A stretch of DNA of 64,000 nucleotides from assembly GCF_016808335.1 (NCBI RefSeq), contig NC_053138.1:56760951-56824950 (forward strand), given 5' to 3'. The number at the start of each line of letters is the position of its first letter. The first letter of the stretch is position 1. The translations under genes were made by a program, and so were the position numbers. This stretch comes from Panicum virgatum (Eukaryota > Streptophyta > Magnoliopsida > Poales > Poaceae). Of the stretch, positions 21,801 to 33,805 are shown piece by piece. Below the pieces are notes generated by a model. That model saw only the letters and a program-made list of their open reading frames with translations, ran no database searches and had not been told where the DNA came from.

Positions 21801-24800
21801 AGCCAAATGACTTGTGACAGTTTCTCAAGACAAACATATAGGATATAAGACTTGATTAATGATCATACACGAATTAACAATCCCCAAAAACCTAAAACCT
21901 GGACCAAGCAGGCCAATGGTAAGGCCCAACACATAAGCCTTTTACATCCAGGAGGTAGGCACGGCCACACACAGGAGCAGCCATGATCCCATCGTACAAA
22001 AGGCCTCAAGGCATCACTGTATAGCCTATCTTTAGCATGTAAAGACTAAGCAACTTGCCTAGACATACCGCTTTAACAACCATGAATACAAGTCTACTGT
22101 TATGTTATCAAAGGTACCTGAGCAAGTTGAAGATGTGTCTTCTTCTCAGCTGCTTTGAATGCTTTCTCGTGAGCTGTGATCGTCTTCTCTTGTTTGCTTT
22201 CTTGTTTCTTCTTCATTTCATACCACCGTCTTGCATTTGCATGTGCAGAAAGTGATATATCAACCTCTACCTACAAGAACGAAAAAGGTAATATAACGTT
22301 GATAGGATATGTACAAGGATGCGACGACGTTTGTCCGGACATGTGATGGCAACACCACTGACTTTCCTATTAACATAGGCCTACACCAGGGGTCAGCATT
22401 GAGCCCTTATTTATTTGCTTTAGTGATGGATGAGGTCACAAGGGATATACAAGGTGAGATCCCTTGGTGTATGCTCTTTGCTGATGATGTGGTGCTAGTT
22501 GACGAGAGTAGGGCAGGGGTTAATAGGAAGTTAAAGCTGTGGAGACGCACGTTAGAGTAGAAAGGGTTCAGACTTAGTAGGACCAAGACCGAGTACATGA
22601 TGTGCGATTTCAGCGCGGCTAGGCATGAGGGGGGAGACGTTAGTCTAGATGGACAAGTGGTGGTTCAGAAGGATACTTTTCGGTATTTAGGATCGGTGCT
22701 ACAAAAGGATGGTGGCATTGATGAAGATGTTAGGCATAGAATTTCAGCTGGCTGGTTGAAATGGCGGCAAGCTTCTGGCATCCTTTATGACAAGAGGGTG
22801 CCACAAAAGCTAAAAGGCAAATTCTATAGGACAGCAATTCGTCCGGCGATGCTATACGGTGCTGAATGTTGGCCTACAAAAAGGCGACATGTCCAGCAAC
22901 TGAGTGTAGCAGAGATGCGGATGTTGCAGTGGTTTTGCGGGCACACAAGGAGGGATAGAGTCCGGAACGAAGTTATTCGGGATAGGGTCGGAGTGGCACC
23001 AATTGAGGAGAAACTTACCCAGCATCGGCTGAGATGGTTTGGACATGTCCAACGAAGGCCTCCTGAGGCGCTGGTGCGTAATGGGGTTCTTGAGCGGGTC
23101 GATAATGTAAAGAGGGGTAGAGGTAGACCTAAACTGACGTGGGATGAGTCGGTTAAGAGAGACCTTAAGGATTGGAATATCTCTAAAGAGATAGCTTTGG
23201 ATAGGAGCGCTTGGAGACTAGCTATCAATGTGCCTGAACCTTGAACTTATTTCTTTCGGGTTTCATCTCTAGCCTACCCCAACTTGCTTGGGAAAAAAGA
23301 CTATGTTGTTGTTGTTGTTAACGTTGATAGGTAAAAAATGTGAAGATATTGATAGTGAAATATAGGTACATGTAACAAGACCAAAATTTCATTGTGAGTT
23401 TGTGAGGCAGCATGAAATAGTGACAGGTAAAGCACAATGGGGTTCATGTGGATGGGTGGCGCTTGACAAAGTAAAAGTACTTTATAGGGCTTTCTGAGAA
23501 AAAGAAAAGGTAAGAAATTTTGACTCCTCCAGAAAGGAAAGAGAGAAAAAAAAAGCAAGAGTCAAATATAAATCTATGTACGGAATGCATAATAAATGAA
23601 TATTGCAAAGTGGGGGAAACCAAAGAGCCAGTGATCAGTATAGAATGTAGCTCATCCCAGGAACATTAAGTCCAAAGAACCATAAAACCAAAGGTGTCAA
23701 CATGTTTCAGAATGAAAAAAAAAATGTTCCATAATACAGACAACATCCATGGAGACAAGCTAGTAACTTATGCAACATACCTTCTCCACAGGTGCAGTTT
23801 TCTCATCATCGTCCATGTCATCAAGATTATTGCTCAAGAGTAGGGTGATGCAATTTCTTTCAAAATTTAGCTTATCAATAAGTCCTGCTACTGGGTTTCC
23901 AGCCTTTCTCTCCTCTTTAATCATACGAGTAAGAGCTTCCCAACTCATTTCATTCGCAAGAGAAACACGAACAGCCAAAATTGCTGCATCCACATCCTCT
24001 AAATTGTACTCAATAAGTTCTGCCATTTTGACACAATGGTCCACTTCCTTTCTCAATATATGTACACGATTCTCCTGCATGGCAGAGCAGAAGGATGGAC
24101 TATCAGAACAACTATTATGTTGCATTCTAAATTAAGATAAGAAAACCCCTCCAGTGGAAACAAAAACTATGAAAAATGCAATTGTAAATATGCAATATAA
24201 AACATAAAAGTAAGTACATTACTTGATCCAATTTTATTTTATTCAGCCTCTGAGCAGCAGATTCCTCTTTTGCCTTTTGCTGTTGGTTCACCTTTTGACT
24301 TTCTATTTTGCTGTAGAACTCGTCTAGTGCAGCATCAAATGTTGCAAATTCATCATATTCCCTTGACTTAAATTGATTCAGTAGAATAGGGCAATAATCA
24401 TCATATATCTGCACACAAGAACTCAAAATAATTATTATCCATACTTTGCATCAATCCATGATAACATAAAAGTGGGACAATATGTGGGACAACAGACATT
24501 TCAACAGTACTGAAGCAAGGATAAAATACAGACCTTCTGATTAGTTAAATCACCTTCCGAGGGTGTGAGGTTCTTCTTTGCAGTCATCTTATTCTGCATG
24601 AGAATGAAACCCTCAGGAATCCTTTGGCCAGATATAACATCTTCAAGCCAGTCCTCAAACCTTGTAATAGATTCCATTAGAGCCTGAATAGTGCTGTCAT
24701 CAGTAGTGCTCCCTGGATCTTTCCCGACCTTTGTACTTGGAACCAACCCGGCATCCAATATGATATGCTCTGCTAGTGCAGGGCCATAAGCCAATGCCTC

Positions 24801-26974
24801 GCCAAGAATTGTCTTCAGAGTAGCTTTATTTGATTGAGCACCATTATTGGCTTTTGCATCTGAACCAAGATGTTTAGCTTTTGCAGCAGCCCTCTTTTCT
24901 TTTCTACTCAGTGGTTTTTCAGATATTTCAGTTACAGACACTCCATCATTGGTGGATGAAGGTTCCTGAGCATCAGTTGATCCAGATGTGATTTCAGAAG
25001 GTTCATTATTATCAACATTGTCAGACATTGTCAACGTGTCCTTCAACTTTGCAAAGTCAGTCCTCTCAAAAACACGGCAAGCTTCAACGGGATAGCGATG
25101 ACGTGACATGATGGCCAGTCCTTTGTTGTCATCTCTGTGATTCATGTAGAAAATGGAAAAAATAAGCACAGCACATGAAAGCAAAGACATCCTTGGATTG
25201 CATGTTGTATAGAGTAATTGATATTTTATTGTCCAACAGAGCCTGCAATGGTGCATACTAAGTACAGTGTACTAAACTAATACTGCACAAATCAAACAAT
25301 GACCTGTGAGAACGAAGTAGTGTCATCACTGTGTATTCTGAGTCTGTAAGAAGGATGTTTCCTTGTGCATATAGCTCCAGAATTATAAAATGTGCATTAC
25401 TGCCAAGCCCGAATTGAAAAAGGATAATCTGCATAAGAAAAACAAGGGACTCATTAAATGGCCCAACCAACAACAATACAGAGCTGTTGACTTGAAATGT
25501 TTATCTGAGAAGAAGAGCACTGGAGCAATACCCTGTCATATCCGAGCATACGGACATCTTCAAGCCTCTTGTTACGAATGTGCTTTCGTAGTTTCAGAGT
25601 GAAACCTGATGGCGTAGTACTCTTATCACTGCAGAAATACATAGATGTGGGGTCTAGACATTAATGTTCCAGAACAAGGTAACGATATAACATCAATGGA
25701 TGGTAGTGCGTAGCAACTCACCGGACATATTGGGTGGTGTGGAACCTGACACCGCTCTCCATGAGCAATAAAACCCTCTCGCTTTCCCCTGATTCAGTAA
25801 CTCCACTGCTGTTCATCAGCTTGAAAAGATATGTCTGTCCAAGTGCAGAAAAGATGCAAGGTTAGCAAAATTACTGATGTACTAGTATCATATAGGAAAT
25901 GTGTACTCCCTATGCCCCAAAAAACAAGTCATTATAGGATTCAAAATTTGTCCCGAAAACAAGTCATCTTACCCTATTAGTGCATGTGCATGCAAGAAAC
26001 CATTAGTGCCAAATATGGGTAATAAATAGGGAGCAAACGTGATCATTTTGCCTTCTTGTTAATCTGTAATAGAAGTCCTAGAATGACTTGTATTTTGGGA
26101 AGGAGGTACCACATAGTTACACAGCGTGAGAGAATGACTTCACCGAACCTGCCCCCCACCCCCCTCCCGGGGCTGAACCTAGAAGCATTGTAATTTCGTT
26201 CCTTTACAGTAATGAAATTCAGGCTATGCCCATGGTGGGGGAAAAAATGGATAATACATAGGTTTCCGAATGGTTCAAAGAATTTAGGCAGCTAAGCCTC
26301 AATTCAAACCACACGACTGTTGAGAACCACCCTGTTGGTCCTCACAAAATACCAGACAAGCAACCGCAAGGACCTTGTATCCTACCAAAGTGCGCCCAAA
26401 ATGCGAATCAAGAGCCAAAGCTGAAAGCCCACATCATAATCTATTATTTGTGCCAAATTCTACGAGCAGGAGGACGCACCAGCTACATCAAACTATTGAA
26501 AAAGTCACCACAGGCAATCTCACAGCACAAGGAATCACCATCTGCCAATCAAACTAGGAGGTTGTATGCCCTGAGCGGCCACGCTAAACTTAGCTAAAAC
26601 AAGGTCATCCCCAGCGCCAAACCACGGCTCGAGCATACTCCTACATACGCGAAACCAATCCGAGCAGGTCCAAATGCAGTCCTAAATCGCCTCCGCAGAT
26701 GGCGGCCGCGGCCCAAGGCGAAGCTCCCCCCACCCGATCGCGGGCTACCAGTCAACCCAACCACCCGCCGCCACGCGGGCATCGGCAGCGGCTAGGGTTC
26801 GCCGCGCAGCCACCCGCGCGACGGCGTTAGCGAAGGAGAGGGGAGGCGGCGCACTGGGAGCCGACAAACCTTGGGGGTGATGTCGTAGACGTTGGCGAGG
26901 CGCATGCCGATGAGGCGGCGGAGGCACTTGACCTCCGCCGCCACGTCCGTCGTCGTCATCCGCGCCTTCACCAT
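18893..26974 (-). CDS. NEMF: NEMF/Rqc2 (NFACT family) ribosome quality control factor
   Basis: Cytosolic factor that binds stalled 60S-peptidyl-tRNA complexes, recruits the Ltn1 ligase and adds C-terminal tails in yeast. Fourteen exons (minus): 26974-26870, 25834-25722, 25628-25532, 25428-25304, 25134-24534, 24408-24223, 24074-23781, 22270-22118, 21591-21437, 21240-21135, 21051-20002, 19913-19835, 19537-19181, 19086-18893. All introns are GT-AG and all joins are in frame, giving 1204 aa. The NFACT-N domain starts at [11 protein letters not shown]10 and D104-R105 (GYDR) sit where yeast Rqc2 has the tailing-critical D9, D98 and R99. A coiled-coil region spans about 350-560 and the NFACT-R domain about 565-690 ([10 protein letters not shown]). 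An acidic linker with [10 protein letters not shown] and three 21-22-residue repeats (902-967) follows. A CCHC zinc knuckle lies at C1030, C1033, H1038 and C1043, then NFACT-C. Arabidopsis At5g49930 has the same plan. The gene appears intact; introns host a LINE and a MITE. Confidence 0.96.
22307..23319 (+). mobile_element. 5'-truncated RTE-type LINE in a NEMF intron (antisense)
   Basis: Flanked by a perfect 12-bp target duplication AACGTTGATAGG (22295-22306 and 23320-23331) and ending in a (GTT)n tail (about 23303-23319), hallmarks of plant RTE non-LTR retrotransposons. Only the 3' part of the reverse transcriptase gene is present, so the 5' end was lost at insertion. It is antisense to NEMF and sits in the intron between exons 7 and 8. 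Confidence 0.93.
22309..23244 (+). pseudogene. RTE reverse transcriptase remnant
   Basis: One continuous frame of 312 codons interrupted by a single TAG at 22558-22560. It contains the RT motifs [10 protein letters not shown] and the active-site FADDVVL, then FRYLGSVLQ, the maturase-like [11 protein letters not shown], and a C-terminal GRGRPKLTW. This block order is that of the RTE clade RT C-terminal half. Without the N-terminal endonuclease it cannot mobilise itself. Confidence 0.92.
25906..26106. mobile_element. Stowaway-like MITE in NEMF intron 1
   Basis: Inverted ends CTCCCTATGCCCCAAAAAAC (left) and CCTCCTTCCCAAAATACAAG (right, reverse strand), both continuing into ACAAGTCATT, flanked by TA at 25904-25905 and 26107-26108. 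201 bp, non-coding, wholly within intron 1 (25835-26869). Confidence 0.8.
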
Positions 26975-28636
26975 CTTGGCCCCCCGCCGCCGCCGCCGCC
27001 GCCCTTCGGTTCCTCCCTCCCTCTCCCGGGGGTTTCCTCTCTCCTCTCCGCCGCCTCGCGAGCTCTCCTCGTCGGCTCGAGTCGGGCTCGGCTTCCAGTT
27101 CCAGTTGCGTGCGTGCGTGCGGCCGCCCACCTGCTTGCAGTTGCTTTTTTTTTTTTTTGAGGGGGACCTGCTTGCTGTTGCTGGGCTGCTGGAGATGGAG
27201 AGGTGAAGAAGGCCTCCGCTGTGATGAGGTGGGCCGGGCCGCCAACCGCTACCACGCAAGAAGGCTTGTTTCATTATTGAGCTGGGCCGACATCATCATT
27301 ACCAAGAAGGCTTGTTCCATTATTAGGCACCAGTTATAATTCTAACAATATTCCCAGTTCTAACAATACATCGTGCAGTTACTCTAAAAAAACAAACAAA
27401 AAATACATCGTTCAGTTCTGATAAAAAAAAAACACACCATTCAGTTGACTTGGCACCGTAAAAATGGAGTATTAGGTTCTGGAAATCCCAGCGTGACTTT
27501 GTTTTATGCTTTATAAAAGCAGGGATATCCTTTTTCGAAAAAAAACAGAGTATTAGGCCCACTTGCCACTTTCACATTATCTCTGCTCTCATGACCTTTT
27601 TCACACCATCTTATGCATTTACAGGTCTCAACAGCCTTATGGAGAGAGGTTTTTTTTTACAAGAAAGGTTCCCTGCTTTATTGCCAGAACAAAGCCTACA
27701 AATGTTCGAAGTATTGCAGTACAAGTTCAATGCATTCTAGGTCCATCAGCTGAAAAGCAGGGTCACGATCAACATGATCGGCCAAAAAGGTCTCAACAGC
27801 CTCAACACCAAGCCCAACACTCCTGTGTCGAGGACTACTGGTTCCCCAGCACTGTAGCATCCTCCGCAGCGACTGATCTCCGCCGGGATTGATCCCCAGG
27901 TGACGCTTCCAAACTTGAGATTCTCGCAGAAAATGAGTTGCTCCATCCAATCTTGGGAGGTTGTCTCCCCTTCAACTCCAATGCATCCGTCCATCAGCTC
28001 TTGCTTGTTTGACCCGAGCAGAGCCTTCCATCTTGGCGTAGAATGGAAGCACCTGAAAGCATAAGTCATTACGAGGTTTCCGTAAGGACCACAGCTTAGA
28101 ATGGAAGGAATTGCATCATTGATATTTTGATTCGCAGTACTTGTGCATATTATTGAATTATTAAGGATCTGTGGACCAAGCAATTAGACAAGAATCTCCG
28201 AAAAATATTCAAATTTAAATGACCAAGCAATTAGGGAGTGCTTGATGATCTTAGGGCAAAACAGTCACAGGAGCAGGGTTACAAAAAACCAGAGGCAACG
28301 AGCCACTCCACGGTGTGTTAAATGCTTACAGTTGCATCCAGTACACATTCCAAATTCCAAACTTCAAAAAAGCAAAACAAATGGTAATTACTGAACTGGA
28401 CTGGACAGCTAATCTCAGAACAGGACGGTTCCCTCAGTAGCTACTGGAGTGTCTATGACCATGACACTACAGATGTATCTGTCTACAGGATTTTAAAAGT
28501 ACGCGAAAGCCTCTAATTTGTTTGCATGATTGTCCTACAGCGCTGGACTCGGTAGTACCCATAAAATATGCTAGTAAGATGAAAATGCTTGTGCATACTT
28601 GTGATTAAGAGAAGAAAATCAAACCTCAGCATTGAG
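26975..28636. other. NEMF 5' leader and intergenic DNA before the NLR pseudogene
   Basis: The GC-rich stretch 26975 to about 27230 is the likely NEMF leader and promoter. A short imperfect repeat (AAGAAGGCTTGTT at about 27258 and 27303) follows. From about 27560 to 28180 there is a long minus-strand open frame (27746-28183) rich in Cys/Trp with no recognised domain; it could be 3' sequence of the former NLR transcript. No intact gene supported. Confidence 0.45.
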
Positions 28637-31600
28637 TTATGGTTCAAGGTAAGAATCGAACCCTTCTTCTGCCAGTTTATGCTCCAAGTCCTTCAAGATC
28701 TCATCTTCGTCCCACCTTCTTACTTCAAGCGAGAGCTCGTCAGAAAGGTCAGTGGCTGCATTCTTGACAGCTTCTTCCAAGGCTTCGACCTCCTTAAGCC
28801 TCGCACCATGACAAACAATCTCAACTTGGAGATGCTTTAGGGAAGAGAGGTGCTGGATTCCAAAATCCAGAACACCATGCAAAGAGCACACGCCATGTGC
28901 ATTAAATGGAACCCGGAGTTTTTCAAGCATTGGCATCGCTCCTGGTTCAAAAGTCAGCCCTGTACCGATTTCCCAACAGGAGAAGTAGAACTCCTTCAGA
29001 CAATGGAATCCATCACTGCTTATAATGACCCATTCTGTAGGCTTTACTGCATTTGAGGATATCCAGAGAAATAACAGACTGGGCAGATCCCCAAGGGTTC
29101 GAAACGATTCCTCATCCACTGGACTAAGATATATGTCTAGGTAAGTGAGGTACTCCAGTGATTCCATCCAGTTCGGGATTCTGGGGAAATAGTAATCTAT
29201 GGACATATCAAATTTCTGGAGGTGGCGAGGAGGAGGGGACCAAGAATCCTGTAGGAAATCAAGGGAGCACCTATGGCAACTCTGGATTTGTATTGAGCGA
29301 AGATTGAGCGTCCCTAATTTGCAGAGGGATGTGACCAAATTTTCTGCATAGGTTTTCATTGCATAATTTGTGTCAATGATGCACCAATTTAGCCCAAGAA
29401 TTCTTAGATTAGTTAAACTGCCCAGTTCCAGCAAAGAAGATACTGATGTATGACAATTGATTTCAATCTCTGATAATTCCCGTAGAGCTTGCATATTTCC
29501 AATTCCTTCAGGCAATTATAAACTGTTAACCAATAAGCATGTTAACTGTTGTAGGAGAACAATACTTTCTGGCAATCTTTGAATCCTTGTCCATCTCAAA
29601 TCTAAGGTCTGCAAATTTTTTAGTTCTCCTATTTGTTCAGGAAGTGCAGTTATTCTTCTTGAATTGAGTCGCAGGTACCTCAAATGAGAAAGCTTATCTA
29701 TGTGCTTAAGATAATTGTATTCCAACACCACTCTATTTTCTAGATCTAACACTCTCAACAGTTGAAAGCTGGAAAGACAAGGCATATTCTCAGAATGTCC
29801 AAAGATAGTGAGAGATCGGACATTAGAAACAATCATATTTGTTGGCACGATAATATCATCTCGGGCATAATGGTTGAGGGATAGCCGAACCTTAACTTGT
29901 GGCACCAACTTGTGATTTTGGTCACCACATAAGGTTACAAAGTTTTCCTCAACTGATTTGGATATGATGAGGTCAAGAATCATATCATGGACACGACAAG
30001 CATCAGCTCGACCATCATACTGGATTCCAACTGGCTGGATCATGCTCCTGTTTATAAGATCATTGAAATAGCATTCTCCTATTTCCTCCATGTCCTGTCC
30101 CGCCTTCTATAGTGATAAAACCTTCAGCAATCCATCTTCTTACTAATTGGTCCCTCTTGATCTCATAATCTTCAGGAAACAAACTTAGATATAACAAGCA
30201 TGTTTTCAAATGGTAGGGGAGATCATTGTAACTAAGGGATAATATCTTTCTCATCTCTTCCATGTCTGTATCTTTTTCAAGTACCGAACCAATAGACTTC
30301 CATATCTTCTCCCATTCTTCTTTTGTTCTAGCTTTAGTAGCCAATAAACTAGCTATTGTTATGATTGCTAATGGCAAACCACTTTATTTTTTCAAAATTT
30401 TATTGGAAACTTCTTTCAGATGAAGTGGACACATATCTTCAGAGCCAAAAATTCTTTTAAAGAATAAACTCTTAGAATGAGTTTCTCCGAGAGGCTTCAG
30501 TTCATACACATGGTCATGGTGAGGAGAGCAACAATATTTGGCAACTGCGATGATGCGAGTAGTTGTCAATATGCTACTAGAACAATTGTTATCAGGAAAA
30601 GCACATCTGATAGTTCTCCATGAGTAGTTGTCAATATGCTACTAGAACAATTGTTATCAGGAAAAGCACATCTGATAGTTCTCCATGCTGATGTGCTCCA
30701 TATATCATCGATTACAATAAAGTACCTACCATGAATTTGCACAAGTTAAACATGTGCGGCTGAAGCTGCAGGAAATTTAATAGGCACACAAAATTCGTTG
30801 AAAGCAATATTGTCACGAAAAGATATCTCCATACCTCTTATCCTTGAGGAAATGTCTTATTGTGTTGATTAGTTGCTGCTCATCCCATGCTTCGTTGCTG
30901 CCAAACTCTCGACAACTGTACTGGCATAGTATATTCCTCAATAGCTTCTTCATGTCAGGTTTTTGTGACACTGACACAAAAGCTCTATAGTCGAATCGCC
31001 CTTCAAGCTTTTGGTACACTTCATTAGCAAGAGTAGTCTTCCCAAGCCCTCCAAATCCAACAATGGAAACCACATTAAGCTGTGCCACCGTGCCATGTCC
31101 TTCTGTTAGCAACTTGATAAGTTTGTCCCTTGGGCCATCAATGCCAACAAGCCTTGTTGTCTCGGTGTAAAATGCCGGCAAGCGAGGGTCTATGCTTATC
31201 CTACTCGGTCTGGGGAAAGCATCTTCAACCTTGTACCTCTGACGCCGATTGCTGGCCTCTATAACATGGACTTTGAGACGTTGGATCTTCTTGGCAATCC
31301 AATGGCGTGTCTTGGCATCTGTGAACAAGCTCAAGCACCTCCCAACAAACCCCTTGAAGCCTATGGGCTTGCTGTTGGACTCACAACCAAGGGAGAACAT
31401 AAAACTGTCAATGATGTCTTCAATGTCGTAGGACAGCTCCCGCACCTCCTTCATCCAGCACTTGGACAGACGTCGGGGTCCTCCACCTCCGACATCTTCT
31501 TGAGGAAAGCATGCATACTCTCCAGCTCATCTTTAAGGAGCGTTATATCTGCCTTCACTCTTGTAAGAAGCCTGTATTCATCAGAGAGCAAGGCGCCCAG

Positions 31601-31711
31601 CTTCCATAGCAGGGAGCCCATGGCTCCATGTGATGAACATACAACAGCTTCCATCATCTGCCTTGCCTCCCTGCTTCTGGGTGCCAGTGCTTGTGTCTGG
31701 GCAACTTTCAA
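28637..31711 (-). pseudogene. CC-NBS-LRR (NLR) disease-resistance pseudogene
   Basis: Plant intracellular immune receptor relic. In order (minus): an Rx-type coiled-coil from about 31654; P-loop GFGGLGKTTLA; RNBS-A FDYRAFVSVSQ; a canonical intron (donor near 30835, acceptor near 30727) leading into kinase-2 [24 protein letters not shown]-like CLLYLSLFPEDY; VHD for the MHD motif; and LRRs to a natural-looking stop at 28637. Five disruptions are visible: a 1-nt frameshift near 31455, a 65-bp tandem duplication (30557-30686) that shifts the frame, an in-frame TAA just before GLPLA (about 30394), a 1-nt frameshift near 30100, and an in-frame TAA at 29516-29518. Long segments between breaks stay open, so inactivation is fairly recent. 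Assembly error cannot explain all five. Confidence 0.92.
30557..30686 (-). repeat. Perfect 65-bp tandem duplication in the NBS region
   Basis: Two adjacent identical 65-bp units (30557-30621, 30622-30686) covering the kinase-2 to RNBS-B stretch. 65 is not a multiple of three, so the duplication alone destroys the NBS reading frame. Perfect identity indicates a recent event. Confidence 0.95.
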
Positions 31712-33522
31712 GTTTGAAGCCTCTTATACATACTTAATAAGTCAACTGCACATGTACAAAGAGGAAAAATGACTGAAGGAGGGTAGCAGGACCAAAAAAA
31801 AAAAAGTGCGCAAGTAAGCCTGCTAAGGTGTACTCATCAACAACTTTTTGTTGGTGCACAAATAGCATTTCAAGATTAGTCAAATTATCAAGAATGCAAG
31901 TGTGAAGAAAGTGTGAATCACCCACACTGCAACATCAGTCAATTAGTCAAGAAAGAAAAAGCTGAAAAATGTGTGGCCTTTAGCTAAGCCACCTAATGAG
32001 GAGAGATATGTATATCCTTCAGATAATTAAGAGAATGGAGAAGACAAACGGAACAACTCATCTGCCTAAGTTATTAGTACCAAAAAGATTAGGGATAGGA
32101 CATGGAAACTTCATATAAATAAATAAAGTCACAGGTTAAGAGCAAGATAGCTTGAGGTAATCTATGATTAGTTAAACCTCCAACTCAAATCAGTCAATTA
32201 AGGTGCTTCCTGTGTACAGATATGACCATATGAACACTGCTGACCCAAAATATAATTCAAACATGGGAGTGGTTGCTTTGGTTAGCTTTAGAATATTAAG
32301 TCAGACTGTTCATACTAATCAGTTCAAGTTCCCAATAATCTAAACAATGCGGAAACAGCCTAGCAGGTATAAGAGACGGCCAAAGGGGCAGGTTCGGGAA
32401 GTTTTCAACACAAGATACCATTTGAAAACCCAAACCAAGCTACCACTGATGAGGACCTACTGGCTACAACATGACATCTCGCCCCTTCAGTTTGCTGAGG
32501 TTCCATTGGAGACAGCACGCACCCGCGAAGCATCCACACCTCTTGCATGCTTATTGTCAAGAAGACATGAGCAAGAAATTCATGGAGACAACAAGCTGCA
32601 TAGAGGAGAGAAAAGCACCTGAATATGGTCATGTCACATACGTCTTACCAACAATCGCTATCTACTTTTGCACTTTGCACTTTGCAGTCATGCCCAAAAC
32701 AAAACAAAACAAAAAAAAGGTGCACAAGTTGAGCCAAAGCAGATCTCAAGATCATTGAATCTGTCCAGATCTTCAAAGGCAGAAAGGATTTCTGTAATCA
32801 TTAGAAAGAGCTGCGAAATTGCATAAGGCCCTGGAATTCAAGTCTAGTCAAGTTGTCAACAAGAAAGACAGACAGAAATATGCCTCGATTGGCCATATCT
32901 CACCCGTCCACCCGAGGACACATCACAATCACATTGGAGTACCAAATTGCAACAACCATCTACCTCCGATTTTCTTTGTTTCCATGGAGCAACCATCTGC
33001 AATAATCAGTCAAAAATTAGTCAAGGCCTCGCCTCTCACGAAAAGACAACTTGAGCACAAACAACAGGGGCAGCGTGGAAATCTGCGATTTCTTAAGCCG
33101 CCCAGCGCGAGAAAAATCGGCCGGTCGGTCCAGCCACAAGCCGCCCGACGAGATCTTCCCGCGGGGTTCGTCGGTAGACTAGCCATCGCCGACGGAGGAA
33201 AGTGGGATGAAGAAAAGCTTGCAAAGGAGGAAAGCATGGCTGAAGAGACACACACAAACGGCTGAAATTCATGTGTGGGCAAACATTCCGTTGGGCAGTT
33301 GTCAAGTTTATTTTTTATTTCTCTTTTGATTCATAACTTTTAATTTTCTTTTCTTACATATATTGGTTACACTACAAAGCTGAACTATGTCTGGTCAGTG
33401 TTGTCCAGCAGGTGAATTATGCATTGCCCATCTGTGCCACGTGGGATTGCCCCCAATCTTCAGACCAAGTTTACTAATCTTTCTCTAAAAAACATAAAAC
33501 TGGCAGGAGTGCTGCCAAATTT
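31712..33522. other. Intergenic DNA between the NLR pseudogene and the Copia element
   Basis: Presumed former NLR promoter followed by AT-rich sequence. Reading frames at 32347-33265 overlap on both strands and show no known domain. No repeat boundary or RNA gene was seen. Confidence 0.5.
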
Positions 33523-33527
33523 GTATT

Positions 33528-33642
33528 TGATGGAGAGAATAATGGCTTGTATTACTCCAAATCCTAGAAGGGTGGGATATATAGATCATATATATGGGTC
33601 TCTAGATGAGCCTCTATACATGAGCTCACATATATACCAACA
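33528..33642 (-). repeat. Copia 3' LTR
   Basis: 115 bp, begins TGATGGAGAG and ends ACCAACA on the plus strand. It differs from the 5' LTR at nine positions, eight of them transitions. Confidence 0.95.
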
Positions 33643-33790
33643 CCCCCCGCAGTCTGAACTATCGGCGCAGCGGTGTTCAAGACTGGACAACAAGAAAGTC
33701 AACACCCTCCCCCCGCAGTCTGAACTACCGGCACAGTGGTGTTCAGGACTGGACAAGAAAAGAGTACAAAGAGAGTACAAAGGGCAAATA
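33643..33790 (-). repeat. Duplicated polypurine-tract segment beside the Copia 3' LTR
   Basis: A segment beginning CCCCCCGCAGTCTGAACT occurs twice (starts about 33643 and 33710). Each copy is followed by a GGTGTTCARGACTGGACAA block. On the element strand each copy provides a G-rich purine tract; the one directly abutting the LTR is the likely functional primer. Confidence 0.75.
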
Positions 33791-33805
33791 CCCCTCTAGC
33801 CACAA

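Noticed and set aside
27746..28183. Minus-strand frame of 145 codons between NEMF and the NLR
   Set aside because: No domain recognised and an overlapping frame is equally open; possibly NLR 3' sequence, not a separate gene.
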